From contig CM055605.1 in assembly GCA_029379385.1 (NCBI GenBank), positions 3,445,001 to 3,509,000 of the forward strand: a stretch of 64,000 bases of DNA, written 5' to 3'. The stretch's first letter is position 1. Each line of letters begins with the position of its first letter. Below the pieces are notes generated by a model. That model was given only the letters and a program-made list of their open reading frames with translations. It did no database searches and was not told where the DNA came from. Positions 35,535-48,780 of the stretch are shown in pieces. This DNA is from Quillaja saponaria (lineage: Eukaryota > Streptophyta > Magnoliopsida > Fabales > Quillajaceae). The translations under genes and the position numbers were made by a program.

Positions 35535-36316
35535 AAAGGAATGTTATGAAGAGTACTAAAAGCAAGCTCTGTACAATCTTAGATGGTGATGGAATGGGAA
35601 ACCAAAAGTGTTGGTAATGTCAAGGTAGGCAAGCAAAAACCTAACAAGTACCAACTGCTCATCTAAATTCTTGCCTAAAGTGTTGGAGTTCTGCATCTTC
35701 CTTAAGAAGATTTACATTTTAAGCATGGTTTAAAAGCCAAATCAGATCAATGGCTAGTCATAGAAGGCATAGCTAACGTTCAAATAGAAAAATTAAAAAA
35801 ACTACACTACTACATCAAATAAGAGACTGGTGGTACAAGTTTTTGTACTGCATACTTTACCTCTTTTGATTACATCTAAGTTTTCCTCGATTGTCACACA
35901 AACCTACTTGCTTTATGTATTATAGACCGTAGGGTTAACCTCAAATTCATTGTAAAAATTGATTGACATAGATCAGTAAATGAAAATTTATGAGAAATTA
36001 ATCTCACAGAACAACCCACCGTAGGCATCAACTTGTTCTTTCATCAAATCTCTGTACTTTTTGAGTTTTAAGCTTTCATTTGTTCAGAATATATAATTAC
36101 AAAATCAAATAAGAATTCAGTGGAAATAAATGAAAATTTGATTGTTCTGTTTCTCACCACCCCAAACTGTGAAAAAGATAACACCACAAGAAACTTCTTA
36201 CGTTTTTGTCCTTTGTCCCTGTGAAAGACAAAGCTTCAATTCCCAAAACACACAGCACCAGAGAAGATGCATCAAGCACGAAACAGAGAATTTTCACGTC
36301 AAATATTTAATACCCT
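35535..36316. other. Intergenic
   Basis: Unique sequence after the duplication; no gene supported. It contains the 3' end of the minus-strand gene that starts at 37190. Confidence 0.5.
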
Positions 36317-37190
36317 TTATGGTGGTTCCGTGTCAAGCAGTCCTTCCATTATGACTCTCTTATTGTAATATCTTCGGGACTCTGTTATTGAAAACTTGGC
36401 CCTGTTTTCTTGCCGGTAATAGCTTAACCTTGTATTCCGGCAATGGAAAAAGTACATCCAAATTGAAGTGAAAAAAATTCCAAAGATCTTACCCAACAAC
36501 ACTGTGATTGCCAAGCTTATGAGAAGCAAGTACATTCCAGAGACACCTCTGTCTTTATTTCTCTGTTTCACATCTGGGTCTTGATGATTGTCTTCGTTTT
36601 GTTTTTCTTTGTCAGATATAGACCTTGAAGACCTATTTGGCTCTAACGCTGAACTTGAAAAATTCAAGGAAGATGTTGAACGAAAAGAAGATGAAGAGGA
36701 AAGTGGTAAACCGGGTTTAATTTCTTCAATATTTGTTTCCCTGGAAGACCTCTGTGTGTTTGTCGAATAACTACTACGCTTTGATCCATATGAATCTTGG
36801 CAATAATGCTCCTTATCACGAACTCTTTTGTTCTGTAAGTAGAAATAAATTGAAATTTAAAACCTTCAAAACAAATTAGATTCACAAAAAAACATAAAAA
36901 CATTGTAGATTTTAAAGACTGACCAAAATGGTTCCGAACACCACAGCTTTAAGCAGTCGTGAAAGAGTTCGCTTTGGAGGTTGATTTTGATGTATACCCA
37001 AATCCTGGTATTTTTTGTTGCACCCATTATCCAAAATCTCTGAATTTTTTATGCCATCGTTTTCTTCAACACCCAGATATCTCAAACGACGATTACGAAC
37101 AACAACACCTCTGGATTCGAGCATGGCATCCATATCAACAACAGGGCGAAAACAGAGTAAGCTGCACTTGTTCTTTGAAACGTTCTTCAT
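36317..37190 (-). CDS. Uncharacterised plant protein with one hydrophobic segment
   Basis: Two exons, 37190-36924 and 36832-36317, joined in phase 0 (donor GTCAGT, acceptor ACTTACAG), give 260 residues. I do not recognise a named family. The N-terminal third has basic and acidic stretches (FRPVVDMDAML, RNRRLRYLGV) and ends with KRTLSRLLKAVVFGTIL. The middle is serine-rich (SSSSSFRSTSSLNFSSS) and highly charged (SISDKEKQNEDNHQDPD). A strongly hydrophobic helix follows (MYLLLISLAITVLLGKIFGI onward, about 30 residues), then a basic tail containing YYNKRVIMEGLL. One membrane anchor with a long Ser-rich N-terminal region is the only structural statement I can support. The intron signals and lack of stops argue for a real gene. 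No neighbour suggests a function. Confidence 0.75.
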
Positions 37191-40100
37191 TATTATTCCC
37201 TGGTTTGAATAGCCTAAAGAAAGAAAGAGGATTCTGTTTATGAAACAAACAAGGTTTAATAGGTTATAGGTAATTTAAGAGTTACAATTTTTGGAAAAAT
37301 TCGATTGGAGCAAGGAAGTAGCATAAAAGTAACCAGCAACTCTGTTTTGACATTGGGTGTTTGGGTGTACAAGGCCGGCAAAGGTGTGTGATAGCTAGAC
37401 AACAAAGTAGTACTACTTAGTTGTTTGGGTGCATATTTATATGGTTTCTAGGTATATCTGGTTTTTTCTCTTTGCCCTGAGTGACTGTTCACGGTTGCTT
37501 TCTCTTTTGTTTTGAAGTTGAAAAACAAAAGTGGAGGATCTAAAAGGTTGGAGCTGCTTTGGAGCTGCCCGTGAAGGACAGGTAGAAGGGTTTAAAACCT
37601 TGTTTTTCGTTTTTGGGTTAAAACTCTTTTTTGTTTTTGTTGGTGGAAACTGGAAAGTGAAAAGGGAGATGGGTGTTACTATGGACTTATGGCTTAGTTG
37701 GGGTGGTTGTGACTGAGATTTGTGATCTGTGATTTCAGAAGAGAGTTTTGCTTCACTGCTTTATGCATGACCGGCCATTAATTATAGGCCTGCACCTGTC
37801 GTTCACAAGGATTATGACGTTTTAAATATGGCAAAGTTGTTCATTAACTATGTAGGGGTTCAATAGATGGTAATTTAATTTGATTTATGGATCCAATTTC
37901 TTAATGTTTAAATATTGGAGAATCATATATTACTCAGACTGGATCATATGAAACGTTTAATTTAGATTTTATATTGTATGAAAGAAAATAAAAATATATC
38001 TTTTTTAAAAAAATTAATTAATTTTAATTATTTAAGAGTTAAAGTTCATTAGGGTATTAAACTTTAATGAAAATTAGATTGAGTGTGGTTGGATTTTGAC
38101 TAGGATATGATCATTGCTATTTCTACAATAAACTTATGATTTGGCTAGAAAAGCTTCTATTTGAGCCGGTATTTGAAAATTTCTTTTTGTCAATAAAATA
38201 TTTATTGAATATATGATTTTACAATATGAGTTATGTTTCTCTTATCTCGTAAAATTTATTTTTGATTAAAGAGAAATTAAATCTCATATTATTGTGACAA
38301 AACCAAGAGATATTATCCACTAACACCATTATAATTTAAAAAGGTTATTGTTAAGAAGCCAAATTTCAATCCTCATTAATCTAACCCAAGAAGAAAAAAC
38401 CTAATCATTTTTAGTCCTAAGATACAAAAGGTTTTATATAGAGCTGCAAATTCTAAATGGGTTTCATACTAAAAAGAAAAATCAAAAGGGAACTATATTG
38501 GTCTAAATTTTAAGGGGTGGATGAGATCAAATCTGACTGAATTCATTAATCAGCTATTCAGTCTATGTAGGCAAAAGAAGTCTACATCAAACCTATAATT
38601 AATTAAGGAAGATTTGGCAGCATATATATGTGTCAAAAAAGGTGGACAATTAGTTGTAGTTCTTGGTTTGTTTTCTTTTCTTTCCTTTATCACTTCTTTT
38701 ATAATTCTGCCCATTAAATATATTGTTTAAGGTTTCTCTTGAAGATTAAGTAATGACATTAATTGGGTACATTATGTTAAATTATTAATTGATTCATATC
38801 AATCCGTTAGTATTATTCTACTATATATTTTGAAGTGAATCCAAATATTAATTTTGTCTTTTACAAAATAATCAAATAATTTAATAGTGATAAGCGAATT
38901 GTAATTTACAAAATTTACATTCAAATTATAGAATCATCTTCTCAAGTCAATAACAATATCACTAATGCCAGTTGATTAACTATATATCATCTTAAAATAA
39001 TTTATGAGTCTGCAGATTGTATTCTTAGTTATAATTAATTGCCCTTTCCATGTTTTTTTTTAATACTCAATTGAAGAAAGAAGTTTGGCTGCCCTAATCT
39101 CTCAAGTATTGGTTACGCCACTACTTGTTCTTCTCGTGAGAAAAGAAAATTCACACAGAAAAACAATGAAAACTTATAGAATTAAATAGGAACAAATTAG
39201 CATAAGAACAAATTCTTCACAAAATAATGTTAATAATAATTTTTTAGAATCTATGCCACAACCTTCCAGAAATTAAAACATTTAGAACGTGATGCTATAT
39301 ATTAATTTGGACGACCAGCCACTAATGAAGCAGTATAAAGAAGAAAGATTCTTCAATCAAAAAAAAAAAAAAGATTCAGATCAAACTCACTTTAAATTTA
39401 TGTATCCAATTGTAAATGTTACTTTCCACCATTAGCTTGAAATATTCAATGTGTTTGGCAATAACTACTTTTACAGTCATTTTAGCTGTGTTTAGTTTCG
39501 AAATTAACATCTTGCGTATATAATATATTTATATTAATCAATACCAATATGTTATAATTATATATTGTGAATAACAACATATAATGACCAATTAAGTGGT
39601 TCTTTTAGCTTAGATTTTAAAATAGCTATCGAGTTTAAATTGTTTTATAAAGCTATACTTTTTAAGAAAAATACTTTTGACTTTTATAGTCTTAAAAACT
39701 AAAATTAAAAAAAAATTATATTACAAATAAAAAACAAGAAAAGCTCAAATAATTTTTAATTATTATTTTACTAAATAAATAGAACCATAATATCTGTCCA
39801 AATAATATTTTTAGTAATTTTAATACTCAATTTTATTATTATTTTTTATTTTACAAAAGCAAATAATTTTTATAAATCTGACAGTGCTTTTATATTAACT
39901 TATCTAAACATATTTTCAACTTTTTATACAATACTTTTTAAACAATTCTACTTAAGGTCTATGTTTGATTTAGCTTTTAAAATAGCTTTGGAGTTTAAGC
40001 TTTTCTACAAAACTGTTTGGTAATAGAGATTTTATTTTTTAAGCTTTACAGAAAATATTTTTGGACTTTTAGAATCCTCCAAGTTAAAGCTTAAAAAAAA

Positions 40101-42184
40101 AAAAATTTAAATAAAAAACAAAAAAAACTCAAATAAATTTTAATAATTATTATTTTTAGACAAATATAACCATAATATTTGTCCATCTTGTATTTTTAAT
40201 ATTCAATATTCATTTCTAAAAGATAAAATTAAATAATAATAAATTCCGCAACACTTTTATGGTGATCCAAAGACTCTTTTAACTTTTTATAAAACAAATT
40301 TTAAATAATTTTAATTAAAAAATAATCTTTACTAGTAATATTTTTAGACACAACTTAACTAAACACGATTAAAACATATTTTTCTCTACAGGATTTTTAC
40401 ACACAAACTTTACTAAACAGACAGAGTTTATCTTTTCTAAATGGGCCAGTTTCAGATTAAAATAAATATGGGCCTTAACGGGCCAAGGAGGGTCCAGGGT
40501 CCAGTTATGACCGACATTTGCTGGAACCAGTTTCGGCCTCTATGACCATTTTTCTTGAATTTCAATTTATTTCATGTTTTACGCCGAATATATGATAGAA
40601 GTAGTAATCGTAGATATATTACCAATTGGGTTTTTTTCTAAACAGAGCCTGGATGCTTCATATACGGGCTGGTCTTTTAATTTTTAAGATTAGTCTTTTA
40701 TGTTGGATTTGTTTTTTATTTTTTAAGATTCATACACAGAGAAAAATTATTCTTTACATAATATTATTTAGTATTTACACTAGTCATTTTTAATTTATTT
40801 AAATAAAAAGAACACCTGCTGAAAAAGTTGAGAAGTAATATTTAATTATATATAGATGAAGACTACTTATTCAATTGTATATTCAATCTTTCATATCTAC
40901 GTGTGTTGTACATTTGTATTTTTATTTATGAACATGCATGTGAAAATTAAGCCTCAATTCACATAGAAATAGTCTTCCAAAATTAAATATCCCTAGCTAG
41001 CAGCAAGGCTAAATTATATTTGAGTCAAATTTCTCTGCATGACTTGATATTCAAAGACTATGAAATTAAATTAGAGATAAATATTGCATACAACCATAGA
41101 CAAAATAAATTTGGGATTAAACTAATAAATAACATCTCGTGCCAGTTTCTGGCATTATTTAGTTGCTAGATGCAATATTCTTAATTAACTACAAATGTAT
41201 ATTCCCCTTGACCATGCTTTTGAAATCTTTAATTGTACTCTCTTGGGATTTGAGTAAATTGCATTAATTTCTTTTGTGGTTGAGTATTGGACAATTATAT
41301 TTTAAATTAAATAAACATGTACAATGAAAAAGAAATTAACCAAGTATATTGAGATTTTTAGTTTCAAATTATGTAAATATGCATAAGTATCATGATCTTA
41401 AGTGGTTCAATTAGACCTGTTATCTTAAAAATGTAAGATAGTTATGTTAATTGCAAATATTTTTCTATTTTTAGAGGGCATAGGGGCCAATAGGGGTTGT
41501 ACTTGTTTGTTCCATCACATTTTCTCCACCCGAGACATATGGACTCTGATAAGCTTATCAGTTGATCTAATTACAAATAATTGAAAATGTTAAATAATGT
41601 TAAAAATATAATGAACAGTCATAAATTGTGATTCTTTTTATACTTCCAGCAATTGTATTAATTAATTTGTTAAAATGAAAAAGAGAATTCTATAAACAAC
41701 AAAGTGAGAAAAAAGAAAAAAGGATATAGTGAAAATCTGTAGATAATTATGACTCCTGAGGAATTGTGTAGCATAAATGACTGAAGTGCTATTTAGTGCT
41801 TATAGTGCCTCATGTTTGTATGCAGGAAGGTAGCATCTAGTTTCCAGGAAGATATGCAGCAGGCAAGGAGGTTACTTATAGCCACACGTGTGCCAATGTT
41901 AAATTTCTTTAATGAGCTAGTGTGAGGTACAATGACTAAATAAAATAGAATAAGGAGTTTAGTGAATTTCCTAAGAGAGACCCTAGTGCTTTGAATATGA
42001 TCACGACTTGTAAATTGCTTTTTATATATCAAATTAATGTAATATTTTATTTGGATTGAAACACGTTTTGGGTTTGTAAACACATACATGGGTATAAATA
42101 TCTGACAATTAGGACTGCGTGTACACTCGTGTCTCTCATCTGATCTCTCTTCCTCTCTTACACAGAACTAGAGAGCAAGCAAAG
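37191..42184. other. Long intergenic region
   Basis: About 5 kb without a supported gene. A purine-rich segment at 37531-37716 is open but has no homology I recognise. Two related elements at 39598-40390 are listed separately. The last 100 bp carry a likely MYB leader: GGTATAAATATC (TATA box) at about 42090-42101. Confidence 0.5.
39598..40390. repeat. Two tandem diverged copies of a 350-430 bp AT-rich element
   Basis: The segment 39598-39957 (TTTTAGCTTAGATTTTAAAA, ATAGAACCATAATATCTGTCC) is followed by 39958-40390 with the same order of motifs (TTTAGCTTTTAAAATAGCTT, ATATAACCATAATATTTGTC). Both are non-coding. They look like a MITE or other small element present twice head to tail; ends are uncertain. 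Confidence 0.45.
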
Positions 42185-43206
42185 ATGGTGAGAACCCCAG
42201 TTTGCAGTGACAGAAGTGGACTGAAGAAAGGTACATGGACACCAGAGGAAGATAGGAAGCTAGTTGCTTATGTTACTAGGTATGGGTGCTGGAATTGGCG
42301 TCAACTTCCCAAGTTTGCAGGTAATTATTCTTGTCAAACTCATAGGAACTGATAAAAGTAGAAAATTCTTCATCTGGGTTTGCTTTCTATTAGTCAAATT
42401 CCCATCCTAGTTACTTGATCATTTCAGGTCTTCAAAGGTGTGGAAAGAGCTGCAGACTTAGGTGGATGAATTATCTAAGGCCAAACATCAAAAGAGGGAA
42501 TTACACCAAAGAAGAAGAAGATAATATTATCAAATTACACCAATCACTTGGTAATAGGTATGCCCCCAAATTAAGTTCAACGAATATGACGACCCAAATT
42601 TGTGATTGTGATTTGTGGGCAAGTTCTAACATTGTTTCCCTTTGATTTAATTGTAGATGGTCTGCAATTGCTGCCCATTTTCCTGGGAGAACAGATAATG
42701 AAATCAAAAACCACTGGCACACCAAGCTCAAGAAGCGTATTCAACAAAAGCTAGACAACCATGATGAAAAAACCGAATGTTCCAACTCAGAGGATCATTG
42801 TCCACTCCAACACAACCAGGACACAAACGCAGAAGTACACAACAATAAAAACCATGTTGATCCCATTCTAATTAATCAATCCAGTACTCAAATTCAAGCT
42901 GATAGCTGGCCATTGTCGCCGAATTCATCACTGAGCGACTTGTCCTCCATGAGCTTGGACTCCACTGCTCTCACTAGCACCAATTCTGTTCTGGAGGATA
43001 CTAGTTTTGGTCCTTTAGAAGCACATGCAGAACCCATTAGTGGAAATTTCTGGACAGAGACATTTATGGCTGAAAATTCTTATGTCCCTAATGATATAGT
43101 GCCACTTTTGGTTATTGAAGATCTGGAATATTTCTGTCCAACATATGAGGAAGAACTTTTGAGCCAGAATTGTCTGTACGAGGAATACCAGGGCCTATTT
43201 CAATGA
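42185..43206 (+). CDS. R2R3-MYB transcription factor, subgroup 2 (MYB13/14/15-like)
   Basis: Exons 42185-42320, 42428-42557 and 42657-43206 give 271 residues; both introns are at the positions usual for R2R3-MYB genes. R2 (about residues 14-64) has [11 protein letters not shown] and WRQLPKFAG with CGKSCRLRW, and R3 (about 67-115) has [34 protein letters not shown]. In R3 the first tryptophan is replaced as usual in plants. The C-terminal part is Ser- and Asn-rich and contains [10 protein letters not shown] at about residue 210, matching the subgroup 2 motif around SFWSET. Subgroup 2 proteins (Arabidopsis MYB13, MYB14, MYB15; grape MYB14/15) regulate stress, cold and phenylpropanoid/stilbene or lignin genes; the target here is unknown. 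The start is the ATG of MVRTP, the family's usual N-terminus, not the upstream ATG at 42119. A TATA box lies about 85 bp upstream. Confidence 0.95.
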
Positions 43207-46200
43207 AAATAAGTGTGCTATAAAAGTGTGTTTGCTTTTATACAAGGATTAGCCGACCCTATTTTGATTCTGATTCTGCCTCATAACCTTTTTAGCGATG
43301 TATATATGTATGGCAATGGCTCTTCCCCAGATCCATGGTTCATTATGCGGCGTGTCGTTTTAGCGGTAATCTAACAATGAAATGGAGTTGTGGGGTGCGC
43401 AAACGACAAAAACATCACACTAAGGATGTTTTATATACTGTCGCTTTGGTATTGCCATTTTCAAGATACTGTCGTTTACCTGTAACCAAATTTCAAACCT
43501 GTAGTTTGCTAAATAATTTTCAACATCCTTCGTTTAATATCCAATATATATATCGCTAGCACTCTCATGTTTTTCTTTTATTTTAAGATAAATTACTCAA
43601 ACAAATTTCATTCTAAATGAGAATTTACCAAATAAATAATTATAAAAAATTGTTAACATGACATATAAGTATGGACAGATAAGAATATTTACACTTTTAA
43701 TATAATATAAAATATAAATATACCAGCTTTATGGTTAAAAATTTTATTTAAGATGTTTCAATTATGAAAGTGGTTGTTAGAAACTTTATCTTTCCAATTG
43801 ATCCTAGCCAATGCAACTTTAAGGTTGTTACCCTTCTTTACACTAACCAATATATATATATATATATAATTGTATAACGAACAAAATTACATGTAGAATT
43901 CATTCAGTCCACCTACAAATTACTTTCAAATAAAGTATAAAATAATAATTTACAATATTTCAATAATTAATAATTAAATTTTCTCTAAAATGCAAGGAAC
44001 AAATTAAGTTTTCTTTGTATATTAAAACAGAACATTCTCATCTCCAGATTATTAAGAAATCAGAGTTAATACTAAATTGGATTCGATATCCTTATATCTT
44101 TTAGACATGAGTCCACTCTAGTTTGAGTTTAAAGAACGTTACTGTTATTGACTCTCCCTTAATAAATGACTCTCAGATTTAAATATGTGACCTCTTCTTG
44201 GGATTGCAATTTACTTGCCACTGCAACCAACACTCTTGAATAACTCAATTTTGATTCTAATCATAATTAAGTCATGCATAACAAATTAAAATCCTGTTGA
44301 CAGCAAGTGATGTTTCGTTTGAGTGTTAAATAGATCACAAATTGGCTCAAAATTCTGCTTACATTTTTTTAAATCATCGAAATTGACTTGACTTTGGCCA
44401 CCATTAATAATTAAGGAAATAGGCTCTAAATAAGACTTGTGATTCACCAATTACATGCTTGCTTAAAATCTGTTTAATTATAAATTTATTTCTTCCTCGA
44501 CTAGCTCCTCCAACCTTTTTTTTTTTTTTTTTTTTTTCAAATAGTAGAATGAAGCATATGGCAAAAAAAGACATGTATTCTTTATATTGGTCAAAAAGTA
44601 ATAAACCTATGTCAATAAGTAGTGCACAAAATTGTTGATATTGAATAGAGTCTACTTAGCTAAAAATTTGAAGATTTTTTTTTTTTTAATGTTTTATTTT
44701 TTATTTGTGCTAACATTTTGTTTTATAAAATAAATAAATAGCTCTAAGGGTTTAATATGAAATTATAGTTACATAGACTTAAATCAAATGATGAATCTAT
44801 ATTATGTGAATAATTTTAATTTTTTTTTTGAGGGATTTATGTGTATAAATTATTAATGTATGATTATATAGTGAGTCTGTATAAATAAATTATTTGATAA
44901 TCAATTACATAACGAACCTTACTTAGAATCAAATTAAGTACAAAAGACAAAATTCTTTATAAAATTAAACTATATAACAAATTAAATTAAGGAGAATAAT
45001 TACTCAGACAATATTATTTTTGGTTATATATTGTAAGAATAAATTTTAACATTTCAATGGTATAAAAGTTAAAAACAAAAAGGTAGAGATTGTATAATAA
45101 AAGTCTTGCCATTTGATTGGTTGAAGGAAAAGCATTCTTCTATTGTTTTTCTAGGTTATACAAAGAAAAAGAATCAAGCTTTATTAAAATGAAGACTGAA
45201 TGGCAATTGGGAAACATCGACGAAGGAACTAATAGTTTGTGGTCAATTGCATTAAAGAAGTTCTGCCTGACTAGCACGTGAGTTTAAAGCCAACATTGAG
45301 AAGAAAATATTAAAGGAGCTGGTCAGGTCTTCAAGCTTTTGTTGACATCGACTTATCTTACCATGTCTTTTTTCGTAGCCTCTTACATTTATTAGCGTCA
45401 TTCAGGTGACATCTGCTTCTTACATTTTTTTTAGTATTATATAATTTGTGTCTTTATTCACATATGGATAAGCCTTAAATTTATTCCATCTTAAATTAAT
45501 ATTAATTCTTAAATTGTTTATATATGTAAAATATTTTTTATTAGACTAGATATTTGACACGATGGATGAATTTATCATGGGGATCTATGGCTTTTAATAT
45601 GGCATAGGTGGCAGATGGCAACTTGAATGGAATATTTCACAAATAAGAGGAAATTACTCTGACCCTTCATAGATTAATATTAGACTGATTTTTATTTTGT
45701 TTTGGAAATTACTTTGACTTTTCATAAATTATATTGATATAACACTGATTTTATTTTATTTTTAAAACTTACATAAATCTCTCTTGCAACGTGAAAACAA
45801 ATTATAACAAAATTGAGATAAATTTCATAAAATATCCTTATGATCATATTATTAAAATATACATATATTTTTTGTTTTATTATTAAACTTAAAAGTAAAA
45901 TATAAACTAAAATTAAATTATTGATCATTCTTAAAAACTATAATAAAATTACAAGAAAAAAATTAATAAAAATAATGTTTATAAAATACGATAAGAGTCT
46001 ATTTGGAAGGAGAAGAATAGAGGGAGGGGAAAGGAGAAGAGATGAGAGGATAATGCATATTTTTTCTTGTTTGGGATTTTTTTTTTTAATAGAGGAAGAG
46101 GAAATAGAGGAGTATATATATTTCTCTCTAAACCTCATAATTTTAATTTCTCAAAATTAAGAGGATTTAGAATGAGAGAGAATGTACTTTATAATTTTTT

Positions 46201-48780
46201 ACTATAGTGTCAAATATTACCCTTATCTTTTATATTAAATATCTACTAATACTCAATTAAAACATTTTATGGACAAAATTGTAAAAGTAAAAGTATTTTA
46301 TACTCTCCTCTCATTTATTCCTAATTCTCAAATAAGAAATATACATTATCATTTACTCTTATTCCCTTTCATTTTTTTTTTTAACTTTCAAATGAGAGAA
46401 AGGATAAGTGATAATTTTCCTCCACTCTCCTCTCCCTCCCTCCTTTTACTCTCCTCTCCTTTCCCCTCAAACTCCCAAATAGACCCTAAGTTTTTCAAAG
46501 AATATGAAGTTCTTACCAAATCTAGATAGCATTTTTTTAGTTGTATTATTATTTTATAAAAGGTTGTCAATTTAATTTTATTTATGTTCCTTTTTAAGTT
46601 GAATAATAACATTTTGAAATGAATAAATTAAAAATTTTATTTGTTTCTTAATAAGAATATATGAGGGTATTTTATCTTAATTTTAAGTTTTATGAAAAAT
46701 ATGTGTAGATTTTAAAAATAAATGGAGGTTTGTATCTACAAAATTTAAGAGATATTAGAATAGTTTATTATATAATTAAAGGATTGTAATATATACACTA
46801 CTCTAAATTAATTGCTATATAAAATTATTGTTCTTATATTTGAAAACAAAATGGTTGAGGGCACAAAATTTAGTCCATTCGTGCACCCAACAATCTTTTG
46901 GGTAATGTAACTACCCTAATTAAATTGGCAAAGTCAATCATTTCTTTTACTATTGCTATCCATCCGTTGTGCATGTGATGTGATTTTGTTTACTGTTGCT
47001 AACCATATTGGGCTTTTGTTAGCAACTAAAACGAGAAAGACAAGTTAATGGGCTTCACAACCAGTTTTATGTTTCAGACTCTTGGGACAAAGGCAATGGG
47101 CCATTGAGCCATGAGTGCTTTATCTGGCTACACCTATTATTTTTATTACTAACCCAACCATATATGAATTTGTTACAGAATTAGACACCGATTGTCAAAC
47201 CATTTGATGTTTAGATGTCTTAATTAGACGATCAGATCCAATATCATTTGTATACAATCTAAAAAATTTGTCCACTTAACAAAAGTACATTTTTAACAAT
47301 TTATGAATCTTTTTGTGGCATGTGACTGTAAAATGTCATACATACTCTTCCCATTTTCCTTACTTGACCTCTCCGTGAAATTATTTTATTATGTAATTGA
47401 TTGTATTATGAATTGTTACACTATGAATTAGTTTTAAATAAAATTTTATAATATTATGTTCTAAAATATTGTAGTAATAATTACAAAAAAATTTAAATAT
47501 TGTATTAATAACTATATAGAATCCTAAAATATTTTATTAATAACAATATAGAATCTTAAAATATTTTATTAATAAATTTAACTTATACAATTTATGCACT
47601 AAATCGACCAAATCAAATTTATGCATATTTTCGGTGATAATTTCACCTTAACTTATTAACATACCAAATATATATTTGACTTATACTTAATATGCGTACC
47701 AAACATATATGAAATTTATGTTCATGTGACTTATATGTTAATTTAACTTTTATAATGTATAAGTATACTTAATTAAAATCATATGTGATAATTGATACTA
47801 AATTTCATTGAATCAAATATTAATTCATTAAATAAACATTATCTTCCTTCGGTTATATAAAACATAGATCTCAAAAGTGAGTCCAAATATTTTTCAATAA
47901 TGAAATTTCAGTAAACGGGGACCATCGAACGGCTGACATTTAAAACATCACTTGGGATTTAAAGATATTCATTTGTCACTATTTTTCAACTAAGTAAACT
48001 GACTGGAAAGTTGAAAGTACAGTAAATTACAGATGCTTATTAGATTAACTAGAAAAAGAAACAAAGACAAACATAAAGGCAGAGACAGAGAGATTAAACT
48101 TTTCGTATCTGTCTGGTAACTGTTTTTGTCCCAACTTTGTTTTTTAGAAATCTCTAAGACAAACAAACATACACATCATTACCTTCTATAGAAAAAGGAC
48201 TCCATGGGTATAAATGTAATTAAGAAGAGAGTTTACAGCAAATAATATGTAAGAATTTTATTTAAATTTTAGAGAAAATTGTTGATTTTATTGATTAAAA
48301 ACACTATTCATATTTCTGTGGCAAATAAAAAGAGACATAACCACCCTAAAACCAAAACAGAAACCCAAGCGCTTGAAAGTTATGTTGTCTTTGTTGGGTT
48401 CCATTGTTAAGAAAAATACAAGGGAACATACACTCCCCTTCTTATCTCTCTTAATTAATTTTTTTTTCTATGTAAATAGATTTTACTCTAATAATAATAA
48501 AGAAGTATGTTTTTCATATTAACCATCACTTTTATTTTCGTCAAACAAATATAATATAATCATATTTCAAATATTAACTCAATTTAATGGATCAAGGAAA
48601 AGTGATTTGAAACAGGGTATCACAGCATTCAACACCTTCAATTCATTCTCATATTTCTCAGTCTCATCCATTTGATTTCTTTTTCTTTTGCTTTCTTTCC
48701 CTCTTTATTTTTCAAGAAGATGGACTACAAACAATACTCGTATGGACAAGCAACTTAATTTACGTATCTTTCCCCCCTCA
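43207..48780. other. Long intergenic region between MYB and cyclin genes
   Basis: About 5.6 kb without a supported gene. It has a TA run at 43852-43868, a T run at 44517-44537, and a 55-bp imperfect direct repeat at about 45652-45765 (GAAATTACTCTGACCCTTCA / GAAATTACTTTGACTTTTCA). A Harbinger-type MITE is listed separately. Confidence 0.5.
45995..46486. mobile_element. PIF/Harbinger (Tourist-like) MITE, 492 bp
   Basis: The terminal inverted repeats GAGTCTATTTGG (left) and GGGTCTATTTGG (right, minus strand) are extended by purine-rich arms (GAGGGGAAAGGAG). They are flanked by the 3-bp target duplication TAA at 45992-45994 and 46487-46489, the signature of PIF/Harbinger elements. No transposase frame; the interior is AT-rich. 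Confidence 0.7.

Noticed and set aside
46269..46529. 86-codon frame over the right end of the Harbinger MITE
   Set aside because: Created by the purine/pyrimidine-rich terminal repeat, not a gene.
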